In this document: positions 1-10,204 of the stretch, in pieces
Layout of the letters: every line of letters begins with the position of its first letter
How positions within the stretch are numbered: position 1 is the first letter of the stretch
Origin: Prionace glauca
Taxonomy: Eukaryota > Chordata > Chondrichthyes > Carcharhiniformes > Carcharhinidae
DNA: 64,000 nucleotides
Assembly (NCBI GenBank): GCA_037974335.1
Contig: CM075743.1
Coordinates: forward strand, 7,202,449 to 7,266,448
Direction: 5' to 3'
Made by a program: the position numbers and the translations under genes
The notes under the pieces: generated by a model
The model's database searches: none
What the model was told of the DNA's origin: nothing
The model's input: only the letters and a program-made list of their open reading frames with translations

Positions 1-360
1 TCCCAAAGTCCTTGATTAACTTGAGAAACCAATTAGACAATCTTCCCACTGCACTGTCTATCAGTGCAACACTACCATGCATAAAAACAAGGGAGAACAA
101 AATGGTATCAAAAAAAGTTTATTCAAAAATATTTTCACAAGGTACAATCCATCAAAATAATACTGTTAATCAAGATATTCATAACCAAAAGATATTTTAA
201 AATTTTCCTATGGAGTCCTAACAAATAGATGCAAAAGCAAAATACTGCAGTTCTTGAGAAGGTGGTAATCCTCAGCCTGCTCAGCACGCAGTATCTGTTT
301 CTTTTATCCGTTAGACTCTAGCCAGTGTAAATATTATATGCTAAATGTGCTTATGGTGGC

Positions 361-457
361 ACAGTGATTTAAATCGGTTTAAAAAGTAAAAATCGGTTGG
401 ACTTAAACCTGGTGTTGTCAGACTTTATACCCAGTCCAACGCCGGCATATCCACATC
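361..457 (-). repeat. Fragment of fold-back repeat family F
   Basis: Contains ggttggacttaaacctggtg and, just after, the reverse of ggatatgccggcgttggact, both found in the long fold-back at 10268-10781 and in 50645-50785. The rest of 1-360 shows no gene or repeat I recognise. Confidence 0.55.
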
Positions 458-715
458 GTGGCACAGTGATTAGCACTGTTGCCTCACAGCACCAGGGGCC
501 TGGGTTCGATTCCTGACTTGGGTCACTGTCTGTGTGGAGTCTGCACGTTCTCCAGGTAGCTTGCAAGGGTTTCCTCCCACACCCTGAAAAACGTGCTAGT
601 TAGGGTGCATTGGCCATGCTAAATTCTCCCTCAATGTATCCGAGCAGGCGCTGGAGTGCGGTGACCAGGAGATTTTCACAGTAACTTAGCTGCAGTGTTG
701 AAGCGGAAGCGTCTT
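457..715 (+). mobile_element. tRNA-headed SINE
   Basis: Pol III-like head (gtggcacagtgattagcact, then box B gggttcgattcc), central domain with gtctgtgtggag and gggtttcctcccaca, and a degraded 3' end cagtaactt. It is not a functional tRNA gene, because no cloverleaf is formed and the body continues for 200 bp. Confidence 0.8.
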
Positions 716-1007
716 ATTATTGTAAATGCCAGCATTTCTGTATTTTAATGTTGTTTTATGGCTGTATACTTTGATTACACACAGCCCCAAGGCATAGAAT
801 CACAGAGCACACCAGAAATTGAGAAAAAAAACAACTGCTTTTGTAATAATTGAGAGGGAATTTTGAGCAGTCAAACTGATAAAGATGTCATTCTCTGCAG
901 CAAAGTCATGAGTTTTAGACTGTAACTCTCCACACGCTGATCCTGGTGGGCTATCGAGGCAGTCATCAACCTAATGCTGCTTTGACACATAAGAGGGAAC
1001 TCTGTGA

Positions 1008-1240
1008 ACGGCACGGTAGCACAGTGGTTATCACTGCTGCCTCACGGTGCCAGGGACCCGGGTTCGATTCCCGGCTTGGGCCACTGTCTGTGTGGAGTTT
1101 GCACATCCTCCCCGTGTCTGCGTGGGTTTCCTCCCACGGTCCGAAAGACATGCTGGTTAGGTGCATTGACCTGAACAGGTGCTGGGGTGTGGCAACTGGG
1201 GGAATTTCAAAGTAACTTCATAAGTCTTACTTGCAACTAA
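1008..1240 (+). mobile_element. tRNA-headed SINE
   Basis: Well-preserved head (cacggtagcacagtggttat, box B gggttcgattccc) and central domain. The 3' end is cttgcaactaataaat. Flanks 716-1007 hold nothing recognised. Confidence 0.85.
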
Positions 1241-2089
1241 TAAATCAGCTTATTGGGCCGTTCTTTGGTAGTTCCATAATGCTATCCAGTACAGCACGAA
1301 GAATTCAAACAAAGATTTCAAAGTAGGCTTAGGCTCAGCTCAAATGTCTGAAATACAGAAGTGACAGTAGCAGAATATGGGGAAGTTTCAGCAGTAACTG
1401 GGAAGCAAAGCTGTTCATTGTTCAGTTCTCATGAAAATTCTGGTGAAAGGTCAGCGACCAAAGACTTCAGGTGGAACTTCAGGGGGAGAAGTGTGTTTTC
1501 CCAGTCTGAGTCTACGGCTCTTGGGCTGTTAAGTGCATCAGGTTGATGCTTTTATCCCTATCTGGGGACAAGTGCCACTTCTCAGAACTCAGTCCAAGCC
1601 GGATACCAGGAGCCGTGGCAAATGCAGGCCGTCCCAATGGTGAGGCTTTGAGGATGCGGATTTAGAAGGTGGGATATTGAATGGCCAGGAGGCAGGGTCC
1701 AAAAGAGGACTGGGTTCAGGAAAGGGGGAGAGGGAAATATCAGGGGGCAAGGGTGGGTGTTGGGGATAGCGGGATACTCTCCATTCAACACAAGGTGTTC
1801 GCACTGAAGGGATGCTCATATCAGGCTGGAACAAGGCCAGTATGTTTAATCTGGCAGCCTCATTGGGTGGTCTGGGTGCCCCTTGCCAATGGTAGAATAA
1901 TAGCAGAGGGAGGGGACTAAGGGTAGGTTGGCCACTTGACACCTCCCCTGATGCTGGTCGAATACCAGCGACAGCAGGCATGGCATTGCTGCCATGGCGC
2001 CTGATTTTGCATGAGCCCCGAGCTCCTTCCCAGGTCATATAAAATTACAGCTGTTAACCTCTTCTCTCCACTGCTGCTTCCAGGTCTAC
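1241..2089. other. Stretch without recognised gene
   Basis: GC-moderate sequence with several short chance reading frames (for example 1589-2038 minus, rich in Pro and Ser) and no splice-supported exon or repeat that I recognise. Confidence 0.4.
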
Positions 2090-3176
2090 TGAATATTTCA
2101 GATTGAAGGGATCTGCGGTATTTTGTTTCAATATCCAAATGGTGGTTTTAGAGAGTTGTTTTTCAAACTGGAGCCTGTGATCAGTGGTGTTGCTTGGGGA
2201 CCGGTGCGGGGTTCACTGTTATTTGTTATTTATGTTAATGATTTGGGTGAGAATTTAGGAGGCATGGTTAATAAGTTTGCAGATGACACCAAGATTGGTG
2301 GCATAGTGGACAGTGAAGAAGGTTATCTAGGATTGCAACTAGATTTTGATCAATGGGGCCAGTGGGCTGATGAATGACGGATGGAGTTTAATTTAGATAA
2401 ATGTGTAGTGATGTATTTTGGAAGATCGAACCAGGGCAGAATTTTCTCAGTTAATGGCAGGGTGCTGGGGAGAGTTATGGAACAAAGAGATCTAGGGACA
2501 CATGTTCATAGCTCCTTGAAAGTGAAGTCACAGGTGGACAGAATGGTGAAAAAGGCATTTGGCTTGCTTGGTTTCATTAGTCAGAACATTGAATACAGGA
2601 GTTGGGATGACTTATTGAAGCCATTGATAAGGCCACACTTGGAAAAAATGTGTATAGTTCTGGTCACCATATTATAGAACTAGAAAGAGTGCAAAAAAGA
2701 TTTACTAGGATACTACCAGGAATTGATGGTTTTTGTAATAAGAAGAGGCTGGATAAACTGGGCCTTTTTTCCCTGAAGCATAGGAGACTTAGGGACAATC
2801 TTATAGAAGTCTATACAAAAATGAGGGGCACTGATGAGGTAGATAGTCAATATCTTTTCCCAAAGATAGTGGAGTCTAAAACTAGAGGGCATGGGGATTT
2901 AAGGTGAGAGGGGAGAGAGACAAAAGGGTCCAGAGGGGGAATTTTTCATCCAGAGGGTGGTGAATGTCTGGAATGAGCTGCCAGAGATAGGAGTAGAGGT
3001 GGGTACAATTTTGTTTTTTAAAAAGCATTTTAGACAGCTACATGAATAAGATTGGTATAGAGAGATATGGACCAAATGCAGTCAATTGGGACTAACTTAA
3101 TGGTAAAAATTGGGTGGCATGGACAATTTGGTTTGAATGGCCTGTTTCTGTGCTGTAAACCTCTATGACTCTATAT
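2090..3176 (+). mobile_element. CR1-like LINE, 5'-truncated (family C)
   Basis: Reverse transcriptase pieces are visible in order: LLFVIYVNDL, NKFADDTKIGG (catalytic DD), MEFNLDKCVVMYFGR, QRDLGTHVH, then thumb-like KRLDKLGLFSLKHRRLRDNL. A stop interrupts the frame near 2377 and further frame changes follow near 2650-2680, so it is dead. The 3' UTR ends gcctgtttctgtgctgtaaa followed by ctatgactctat. It lies just downstream of the gene A stop codon, on the opposite strand. Confidence 0.85.
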
Positions 3177-3213
3177 TTATAGAGTGCTGTTTTGGACTTG
3201 AATTGTAATTGCA

Positions 3214-3387
3214 CTAGGATCTAAACACCACTGTGGAATATTCCACTGATTCTGAAGAATTGATGCCATGCCTTTGCGTTTTTGTGTTCTTCAAATTGGC
3301 GTAAATTGTAGAATTTTCTCCTCCTTGATCGGAAGTTTGAATCTTCACGGCAGAATAAGTGACTGTGTCTTCTGCTTCCCTGTCAAA
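3214..3387 (-). CDS. Gene A terminal exon: cytoplasmic tail with ITIM-like motifs
   Basis: This exon encodes 57 residues starting FDREAEDTVTYSAV and ending VEYSTVVFRS before a TAG stop. It contains VTYSAV and VEYSTV, both matching the ITIM pattern (I/V/L/S-x-Y-x-x-I/V/L), and TIYANL between them, which resembles an ITSM with Leu at +3. Such tyrosines, once phosphorylated, recruit SH2 phosphatases (SHP-1/SHP-2) in CD300a-type and Siglec-type receptors. The acceptor reads tttatttcag and leaves phase 0, matching the phase 0 donor of the 6871-6917 exon. The tail sits between two LINE fragments but is itself not repeat-like. A clear poly(A) signal was not identified, because the downstream side runs into a LINE 3' end at about 3176. 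Confidence 0.75.
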   Translation of the reverse strand, partial: FDREAEDTVTYSAVKIQTSDQGGENSTIYANLKNTKTQRHGINSSESVEYSTVVFRS

Positions 3388-3534
3388 CTGAAATAAATAC
3401 ATTGTTTGTGCTTGGTGCTGTCTAAAGGTGATCAGACAAAGTATGCACACTGACAGTTCTATGATACTGCCTCAACATTAACATCCTGGGAGTTACCATT
3501 TGTCTAACTGTACCAGACATATACATACCGGAAG

Positions 3535-4015
3535 GACGTGGAGGCTTTGGAGACACTGCAGAAAATATTTACCAGGATGTTGCCTGGCACGGAGGGTATT
3601 AGCTATGAGGAGAGATTAAGTGAGCTGGAATTATTTTCCCTGGAAAGACAGGGGCTGAGGGGTGACCTGATAGAAGTTTATAAAATTATGAGGGGTATAG
3701 ATAGGATGAACAGTTGGAAACTTCTTCCCAGGGCAGGAGTGACAACTACAAGGGGGCACAAGTTCATGGTAAAGGGGGGAAACGTTCAGCGGCAATGTGC
3801 TGGTTAAGTCTTTCACACAGAGGGTGGTGGGGGCCTGGAATGCACTGCCAAGTGAGGTGGTTGAGGCAGATACATTAGCCACATTTAAGACTTATCTGGA
3901 TAGATACATGAACAGGCAGGGAATAAAGGGATACAGGTGGGTTGTCTAGATAGGACAATGTGATCAGTGCAGGCTTGGTGTGCCGAAGGGTCTGTTCCTC
4001 TGCTGGGCTGTTCTT
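3535..4015 (+). mobile_element. CR1-like LINE 3' fragment
   Basis: Encodes the C-terminal RT region FTRMLPGTEGISYEERL and FSLERQGLRGDLIEVYKIMR, followed by 3' UTR with aggcttggtgtgccgaaggg. Broken frames. Confidence 0.8.
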
Positions 4016-4199
4016 TGATCTCTTTGTACGCTTCAACAGCAAGGTAAAGGTGGGGAATTCTGCGATGAGTAATCCACCTCCAACCTTCTTAAATTCCATC
4101 ATCAACAGGTATGGCATGAGGGTCCTGGAATACTCTTCACTTGCCTGATAAGTGCAACTCAGGAAACTCAACACCTTCCAGGACGAAACAGCCTACTCA

Positions 4200-4480
4200 T
4201 GTGGCCCCTATTACCATCTTAAGCATTCATTCGCTCTATTAGCAGCGCACGGACAGCAGTGTGTGTCATAGCTACTTATCAGCTGGGAGCATAAATGGAA
4301 CAAATGCATGGGGACACCACTCTCTGCGAGTTCCTCTCCAGTCATCACTGTTGTTTTGCAGACGCTGGGTCGAAATTCTAGAACCCCCCCCCTAACAGCA
4401 CTATGGAAGTATCTACACCACTTGGATTGCAGCAGGTCAAGTAGGCAGCTCCCCACCTCGAAGGGAATTGGGGATGGGAA
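4200..4480 (-). repeat. Unclassified repeat family E
   Basis: Minus-strand copy with the family core (actgccaagg/aattggggatgggaaata on the other strand, and cagcactatggaagtatcta). The family recurs at 8120-8400, 13803-14142, 15575-15760, 20930-21100, 27870-28165, 35500-35700, 42660-42880, 53985-54365, 59405-59780 and 63140-63475. Confidence 0.6.
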
Positions 4481-4887
4481 ATAAACTCTGTCCTTGGCAG
4501 CTTTTCCAAAGGCCACGGTTGAAAGATAATTGACCCCTTTATAAAAATGTATTCGTAAATGGGTTCTTAGATCCGTTTCAGGCATATATTTGAGATATTA
4601 ATATTTAACACATTCCAACATCAAGTGGTTTGTACCCTTTCACCCAAGTGGATTGAGCTGGACTTTGAACATTTTGACCACTTGCTAATTTTAAATAATT
4701 GAAAATCATTAAACGATTGGAGATTTTACAGTTAACTATGAAAATGCGTTGTTTGGACACGATACCAATTTCATTTTATTTTTGTGAACATTATGTTGTT
4801 GGAGAGAAGGAGCTGGAATTGGGTTGGTTGAGAAATGTATCACCATGCCATGCCTTCAATGAGATGTACCTAAACAGTGTTAGAATG

Positions 4888-5040
4888 TAGAACATAGAAC
4901 ATAGAACACTACAGCACAAACAGGCCCTTCGGCCCAAAAGCTGCACCGATCATATCCATACCTACCAGGCCATAGAACTATCTACAACTCCCAATCCCTT
5001 TAAATCCCACGTACTCATCAATGTACTATGTACTAACCAG
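4888..5040 (-). mobile_element. LINE 3' end fragment
   Basis: Begins with the reversed tail agaacatagaacatagaaca then cacaaacaggcccttcggcc, a typical 3' terminus of CR1-like elements in inverted orientation. The stretch 4486-4887 shows nothing recognised. Confidence 0.7.
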
Positions 5041-5057
5041 TGACAAATTTGTATTAG

Positions 5058-5345
5058 ATGTAATGTGACCATTGAGAACAAGATGTAAGGGCCTGCTGAC
5101 CCAGTAAAACATGGAACCAATCACAGAGTGACATAATACTCAGCTGACCAACTGCTTCACTTTAAATGAGGAACTATGTAGAATTGTAGGAAGCTTGGAG
5201 TGGCCCAGGGCGTGACCCCAAGTTTGGAGTAATGATGTTTCTTTATTAAACCCTTTGATTTATAACTTGGAGTAAGTTCTGTTGTTGTTTTATTAGCTGC
5301 ATTGTGAAGAGTTCTTCTTGTTTAAGAAACAAACATACTGTTGCA
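5058..5345 (+). mobile_element. Possible fossil solo LTR
   Basis: Starts TGTAATGTGACC. It has a CCAAT-like region (ggaaccaatcacagagtgac) and a late aataatg...tttattaaaccctttgat segment that resembles an R/U5 region. No internal region is attached. Family not determined; old and degraded if real. Confidence 0.3.
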
Positions 5346-5360
5346 AATTGTGCACATTCC

Positions 5361-5565
5361 TAGAATTGTAGAATCCTTACAGTGCAGAGTGAGGGCATTC
5401 GGCCCATCAAGCCTGCACTGACAGCAATCCCACTCAGATCTATCTCTGCAACCTCACCTAATTTCCTCTGCTAATCCCCCTGACACTAAGGGATAATTTA
5501 GCACGGCCAATCCACCTAACCTGCACATCTTTGGACTGTGAGAACAAAAAGGAGACCCGGAGGAG
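5361..5565 (-). mobile_element. SINE, 3' half, minus strand
   Basis: Reversed 3' half: gaatccttacagtgcagagt, then ggcccatcaagcctgcactg through acatctttggactgtgagaa. It abuts a plus-strand SINE half at 5566, forming a head-to-head pair. Confidence 0.75.
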
Positions 5566-5792
5566 GGGTTTTGTCTGGGTGCTCTGATTTCCTCCCACAG
5601 TCCAAAGGTATAGTTTAGGTGGATTGGCCATGCTAAATTGTCCCTCACTGTCCCAAGGTGTGTAGGTTAGATGGATTAGACAGGGACATGGCAGGGAGAG
5701 GCTCTGGCGAAGATGCTCTGTCAGAGCATCTTCGATGCAGACTGGATGGGCTGAATGGTCTCTGCTGTACTGTAGGGATTTTATGATGCTAG
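5566..5792 (+). mobile_element. SINE, 3' half, plus strand
   Basis: Reads gtgctctgatttcctcccac to actgtagggattttatgatg. It contains a perfect 13-bp-arm palindrome at 5708-5734 not expected in the SINE consensus. Confidence 0.75.
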
Positions 5793-6239
5793 TTCTTCCT
5801 TTCATTCCACAGTCTTAAATTTGCAATTCCACAGTTTGCCCATGTTTGATATGACCCCCTACCCATATTACTCTGTCAATCTATTAAATTATACTAGTCC
5901 TACGTGGGCCCATTTCTCCTTCAGATTTAGATTTGCTGATAACATATTTCCTACTCAATCTTCCAACATCTGTTTTGTATCATCTGGAATTTAGTTCTCC
6001 TCAACATCATCAGCACTGGAGAGGTAACTCCCCTTTGCCATCTCGATCACCAATCCCTCCATGAGTAACTGCTCTCCACATGGAGTCATTTCTTGTAATA
6101 AATGCCATCTCTCTGTACCTAACCCAGGATTCATCCAGTCATCCCATGGTCCTATATTTGATTAAGGAGCCCATCATGAAGCAACTTGTCAAAACGTTTT
6201 GTTATTTCATGGGATCCATGTGTTGCAGGCTCGGCCAAT

Positions 6240-6330
6240 GTTCATTACCTATACCCACTAGCGCCCAATGGTGAGCACCTTCTGGAACCACTGCAGCCCA
6301 TGTAGGTGCATCCACAGTGCTGTTAGGCTT
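6240..6330 (-). repeat. Repeat E fragment, minus strand
   Basis: Matches the family E core (the reverse reads taacagcactgtggatgcac). The rest of 5793-6460 has no recognised gene. Confidence 0.5.
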
Positions 6331-6460
6331 CAGACTCAGCAACAACGAAAGAATAGCGATTATATACCAAGTCAAGATGGGAAGTGGCTCGGAGAGGAAG
6401 ATACAACTGGTGCTATTGCAAATCAAAGTATATAATGTCGATATAGTTACGGTGAGTATG

Positions 6461-6772
6461 GCGGCACAGTGACACAGTGTGGTTAGCACTGCTGCCTCAC
6501 AGCGCCAGGGTTCAATTCCCTGCTTGGGTCGCTGTCTGTGCAGAGTCAGCGCGTTCTCCCTGTGTCTGCGTGGGTTTCCTCTGCATGCTCTGGTTTCTTC
6601 CCACCGTCCAAGGATGTGCAGATTTGGTTGAATGGCTATTCTCAATTGACCCTTAGTGTCAGGGGGGGTTAGCTGGGATAAATACATAGGGATAGGGCCT
6701 GGGTGGGATTGTGGTCGGTGCAGACTTGATTGGCCAAATGGCCCCCTTCTGCACTGTTGGATTTTACAATGA
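6461..6772 (+). mobile_element. tRNA-headed SINE, nearly full length
   Basis: Head gcggcacagtgacacagtgt and gttagcactgctgcctcaca, central domain, and 3' end ccaaatggcccccttctgca. It lies about 100 bp from the gene A small cytoplasmic exon, within the intron. Confidence 0.82.
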
Positions 6773-6870
6773 GGGAATTTGGAGCTTAATAAAGAAATGA
6801 CGTTTGTGTTAAATAATTGCAAAATACAAGAAATTGAACTTCTATCATCTTAAACTGCTTTCATTCGTAC

Positions 6871-6917
6871 CTTTGTGACCAGGGTCTGGGGTTTCACATT
6901 CTCATTTTCATTCTTGC
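6871..6917 (-). CDS. Gene A small cytoplasmic exon
   Basis: A 47-bp exon with a strong acceptor (ttatttattttccag) and a good donor (AAAG|gtacga). Read in phase 1 it gives KNENENVKPQTLVTK and ends in phase 0, exactly what is needed between the membrane exon (phase 1 donor at 11970) and the tail exon (phase 0 acceptor at 3387). It is hydrophilic juxtamembrane sequence with no tyrosine. It is too short to be found as an open reading frame, so the support is the two splice sites and phase agreement only. Confidence 0.6.
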
Positions 6918-7159
6918 CTGGAAAATAAATAATATATGACCCAATTACAATAAAAATCTTCTGTCACTTTGACCAATACGAGCATTGTTCTATTTTATTC
7001 TGAAATGGATATTCACTGCGAGAACCTCAAATTAGTTTCATGTTTACACACACCTACCCACATCAACCCAATCATGTTCTTTGAGTCTACCACAGAGAGA
7101 GCTATTCATTAACCACATGAAAGGAAAACCTCAGTGTGACGCAACATCGATCAAAAACT

Positions 7160-7731
7160 ACACTGTGATGCCATGGAGCAGAGTGTAGTACACTGAGATA
7201 CCATGGAGCAGAGTGTAGTACACTGAGATACCATGGAGCAGAGTGTAGTACACTGGGATACCATTGTGCAGAGTGTAGTACACTGAGATACCATGGAGCA
7301 GAGTGTAAAACACTGAGATACCATGGAGCAGAGTGTAGAACACTGCGATACCATGGAGCAGAGTGTAAAACACTGAGATACCATGGAGCAGAGTGTAGTA
7401 CACTGAGATACCATTGTGCAGAGTGTAATACACTGAGATACCATGGAGCAGAGTGTAGAACAATGAGATACCATGGAGCAGGGTGTAGTACACTGCAATA
7501 CCATGGAGCAGAATGTAGAACACTGCGATACCATGGAGCAGAGTGTAGAACAATGAGATACCATGGAGCAGGGTGTAGTACACTGCAATACCATGGAGCA
7601 GAGTGTAGAACAATGAGATACCATGAAAGCAGAGTGTAGTACACTGAGATACTATGCAGCAGTATATAGTACACAGCGATACCATCCAGCAGAGTGTAGT
7701 ATACTGAGATACCATGGAGCAGAGTGTGTAT
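7160..7731. repeat. 30-bp minisatellite, about 19 copies
   Basis: Tandem 30-bp units of the form ccatggagcagagtgtagta plus cactgagata. Units vary at a few positions (gagtgtaaaa, ccattgtgca), and the last units degrade (ccatgaaagcag, ctatgcagcag). The array lies in the intron between the gene A membrane and cytoplasmic exons. Open frames across it in all phases are by-products of a repeat length divisible by three. Confidence 0.95.
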
Positions 7732-7739
7732 TTAATAAC

Positions 7740-7948
7740 ATCCACATGCTTACTACTTACCTTTAATATGATCCACATACTTATCACATACTAATTTAAT
7801 ATCATCCATATACTTACTAACTGTGCCTTGTACATTCACATCCAAATCATTTACATGAATAACAAGGGTTCCAGCACTAAGCCCTAAGTTACACCGCTAG
7901 TTACAGGCCTCCAATCTGAGAAACAACCTTCCACCATCACCTGTGTGC
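7740..7948 (-). mobile_element. LINE RT fragment
   Basis: The reverse strand encodes a decayed palm: VIHVNDLDVNVQ followed by SKYMDD, aligned with the NKFADD region of the family C LINE. Confidence 0.65.
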
Positions 7949-8119
7949 CTACAAGGAGTGAATAGATTTTTGACATTTTGAGTATACCAATTTCATCTTT
8001 TGTCAAACTTTCAGTGAAGGATAATGGAAAGTGGATTACAAAACAAATTATCAGCTAAAACATCCGCGATGTTTCTGTGATAGTATTTGAAATTTTAAAC
8101 ATCCACATTGTCAACATCT

Positions 8120-8400
8120 GGCATTCAATGTCGGAGGTGTGTAGCATTACAAGCTGCACTGCCACTTTGACCATACTGTAACCTCTACTATCCAAGGGCA
8201 GTGATACATGGGAACACCACCACCTGCAATTCCCTCCAAGTATCATGCCATCCTGACTTGAACATATATCGCCATTCCCTCACTGTAGCTAGTTAACTCC
8301 CTCCCCAAGTAGATTGTGTGTCGACTTCCACCACATCGACTGCAAAGGTTCAAGAATGTGGTTCACTATCGCCTTCTCAAAGGTAGTTGGGGACCTTTGA
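8120..8400 (+). repeat. Unclassified repeat E
   Basis: Contains catgggaacaccaccacctg, ccctccaagtatcatgccat and ggttcactatcgccttctca, the ordered landmarks of the family. Confidence 0.6.
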
Positions 8401-8424
8401 TAAATGTTGGCCATGCCAATGTTG

Positions 8425-9068
8425 GGGTGGCACAGCAGTTAGCACTGCCACCTCACAATGCCAGGGAAGCGGATTCAATTCTGGCCTTGGGTGACTGATG
8501 TGGGTATGCCGGCGTTGGACTGGACTTGGGTGACTGGGCAGAGTCTGCACGTTCTCTCCGTATCTGTGCGGGTTTCCTCCAGGCCCTCTCATTTCCTCCC
8601 ACAGTTCAAAGATGTGAGGGTTGGGTGGTTTGGCCATGCTTAATTGCCACTTGGTGTCTGTCCCAAGACATATAGGTTAGGAAGATTAGGGGTTACATGG
8701 ATAAGGTCTGGGTAACACGCTCTGTTAAAGAGTTAACATTAATTTATTAGTCACAAGTTGGCTTACATTAACACTGCAATGGAGTTATTGTGAAAATCCC
8801 CAATCGTCACACTCCAGCGCCTGTTCGGGTACACTGAAGGAGAATTTAGCATGGCTAATGCACATAACCACAGGTCTTTCAGACTATGGAAGGAAACCCA
8901 CTCAGACACGGGGAGAACATGTAGACTCCATACGGTGATCCAAGCTGGGGATTGAACTCGGGTCCCTGGCGCTGTGAGGCAGCAATGCTAACCACTGTGC
9001 CACATTGGAGAGTTGGTGCAGATTTGATAGCTCAAATGGCTTCCTTCTGCACTGTAGGGATTCTGTGA
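8425..9068 (+). mobile_element. SINE interrupted by an inverted SINE and a family F scrap
   Basis: A plus-strand SINE (head ggtggcacagcagttagcac; end cttccttctgcactgtaggg at 9040-9068) is split by a minus-strand SINE at 8740-9003. Inside the outer copy, 8497-8525 is a short piece of repeat F (atgtgggtatgccggcgttg). Confidence 0.75.
8740..9003 (-). mobile_element. SINE nested in the SINE at 8425-9068
   Basis: From tttattagtcacaagttggc to gctaaccactgtgccac, the 'aataaataaa' tailed subtype, inserted antisense. Confidence 0.8.
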
Positions 9069-9162
9069 CACAGCATCCCCCACATTACAACTCTAAATAA
9101 ATAAACCCCAAGACTCAATTGCTATTTCAGTGGTTAAAACAAGTTAGCACAATGAGTCATTT

Positions 9163-9503
9163 ACCATAGAACCCTACAGTGCAGAAACAGGCCCTTCGGC
9201 CCATCGAGTCTGCACCGAACACAATCCCACCCAGACCCTATCCCCATATCCCCACACATTTTACTTGCTAATCCCTCTAACCTACACATCCCAGAATACT
9301 AAGGGGCAATTTTAGCATAGCCAATGAACCTAACCCGCACATCTTTGGACTGTGGGAGGAAACCGGAGCACCTGGAGAAAACCCACGCAGACACGAGGAG
9401 AATGTGCAAACTCCACACAGGCAGTGACCCGAGCCGGGAATCGAACCCAGGACCCTGGAGCTGTGAAGCAGCAGTGCTAACCACTGTGCTACCGTGCCGC
9501 CCT
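9163..9503 (-). mobile_element. Full-length tRNA-headed SINE
   Basis: From the reversed tail catagaaccctacagtgcag to the head ccactgtgctaccgtgccgc. Very similar to the copy at 47475-47812, so both are probably young members. Confidence 0.88.
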
Positions 9504-9735
9504 TGAGTCATTGAGTTCTGTAAATGCGTTTTTGTTTCTTGCACTTTTATAAGTGAGTTAATCTCAGAAGCATCTGTGCTGGGGGCTCTGGAAATGACTT
9601 CAGCACCCCAACTCGGGGAGGGAAGGTCAGACAGAAGTCCTGCCGCTGCTATCCAGGAATTTCTGCTTGTGGACATTGGACGAGAGAGCATCATAGTCCA
9701 CATATCTGCTGCAGCCGAGTAGCTTCCTATTTTTG

Positions 9736-10035
9736 CAGCGGCTCTGGACACAATGGTTAGCATTGCTGCCTCACAGCACCAGGGACCTGGGTTTGATTCC
9801 TGGCCTGGGTCACTGTCTGTGCAGAGTCGGCACGTTGTCCCCAGGTCTGCATGGGCTTCCTCCGGGTGCTCCGGTTTACTCCCACGTTCTGAAAGATGTG
9901 CCAGTTAGTTGCATTGGCCATGCTAAATTCTCCCTCAGTGTACCCGAACAGACGCCGGAGTGTGGCAACAAGTGGATTGTCACAGCAGCTTCATTGCAGT
10001 GTTAATGTAAGCTGATCTGTACACTAATAAATAAA
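9736..10035 (+). mobile_element. tRNA-headed SINE, aataaataaa subtype
   Basis: Head gacacaatggttagcattgc, box B gggtttgattcctg, and end cactaataaataaa. The adjoining 9504-9735 shows no gene. Confidence 0.85.
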
Positions 10036-10204
10036 TTTTTTCTTTTATCTACACCTACTGTCTAAAATGGCCAAGGTGATAAAGGAGAAGTGGCTTCAGA
10101 AGAAAGGGAAGGAATAGAGTGAGGAAATGAAAGAATTGAGTGTCAGGAACTTTGACTGCGCATTAGAGATTGACCGCAAACTATGTCACTGTGTTGTAAA
10201 ATGA

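Noticed and set aside
1008-1080. tRNA gene from the box A/B-like head
   Set aside because: The same head recurs in more than 20 SINEs and is followed by the SINE body; no cloverleaf is supported.
1589-2038. 149-codon Pro/Ser-rich minus-strand frame
   Set aside because: No motif, signal or splice context; composition-driven.
6202-6822. Hydrophobic segment LPILTWYIIAILSLLLSL as another membrane exon
   Set aside because: It overlaps a repeat E fragment and a SINE, has no convincing donor, and the phase does not fit. The segment at 11970-12083 is far better.
7160-7731. CRISPR-like array
   Set aside because: Units are directly adjacent without spacers, and the context is an animal genome.
7102-7787. 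Three overlapping frames with repeated YTLLHGI, HSAPWYL or TLCSMVS units
   Set aside because: They come from the 30-bp minisatellite; a unit length divisible by three keeps all frames open.
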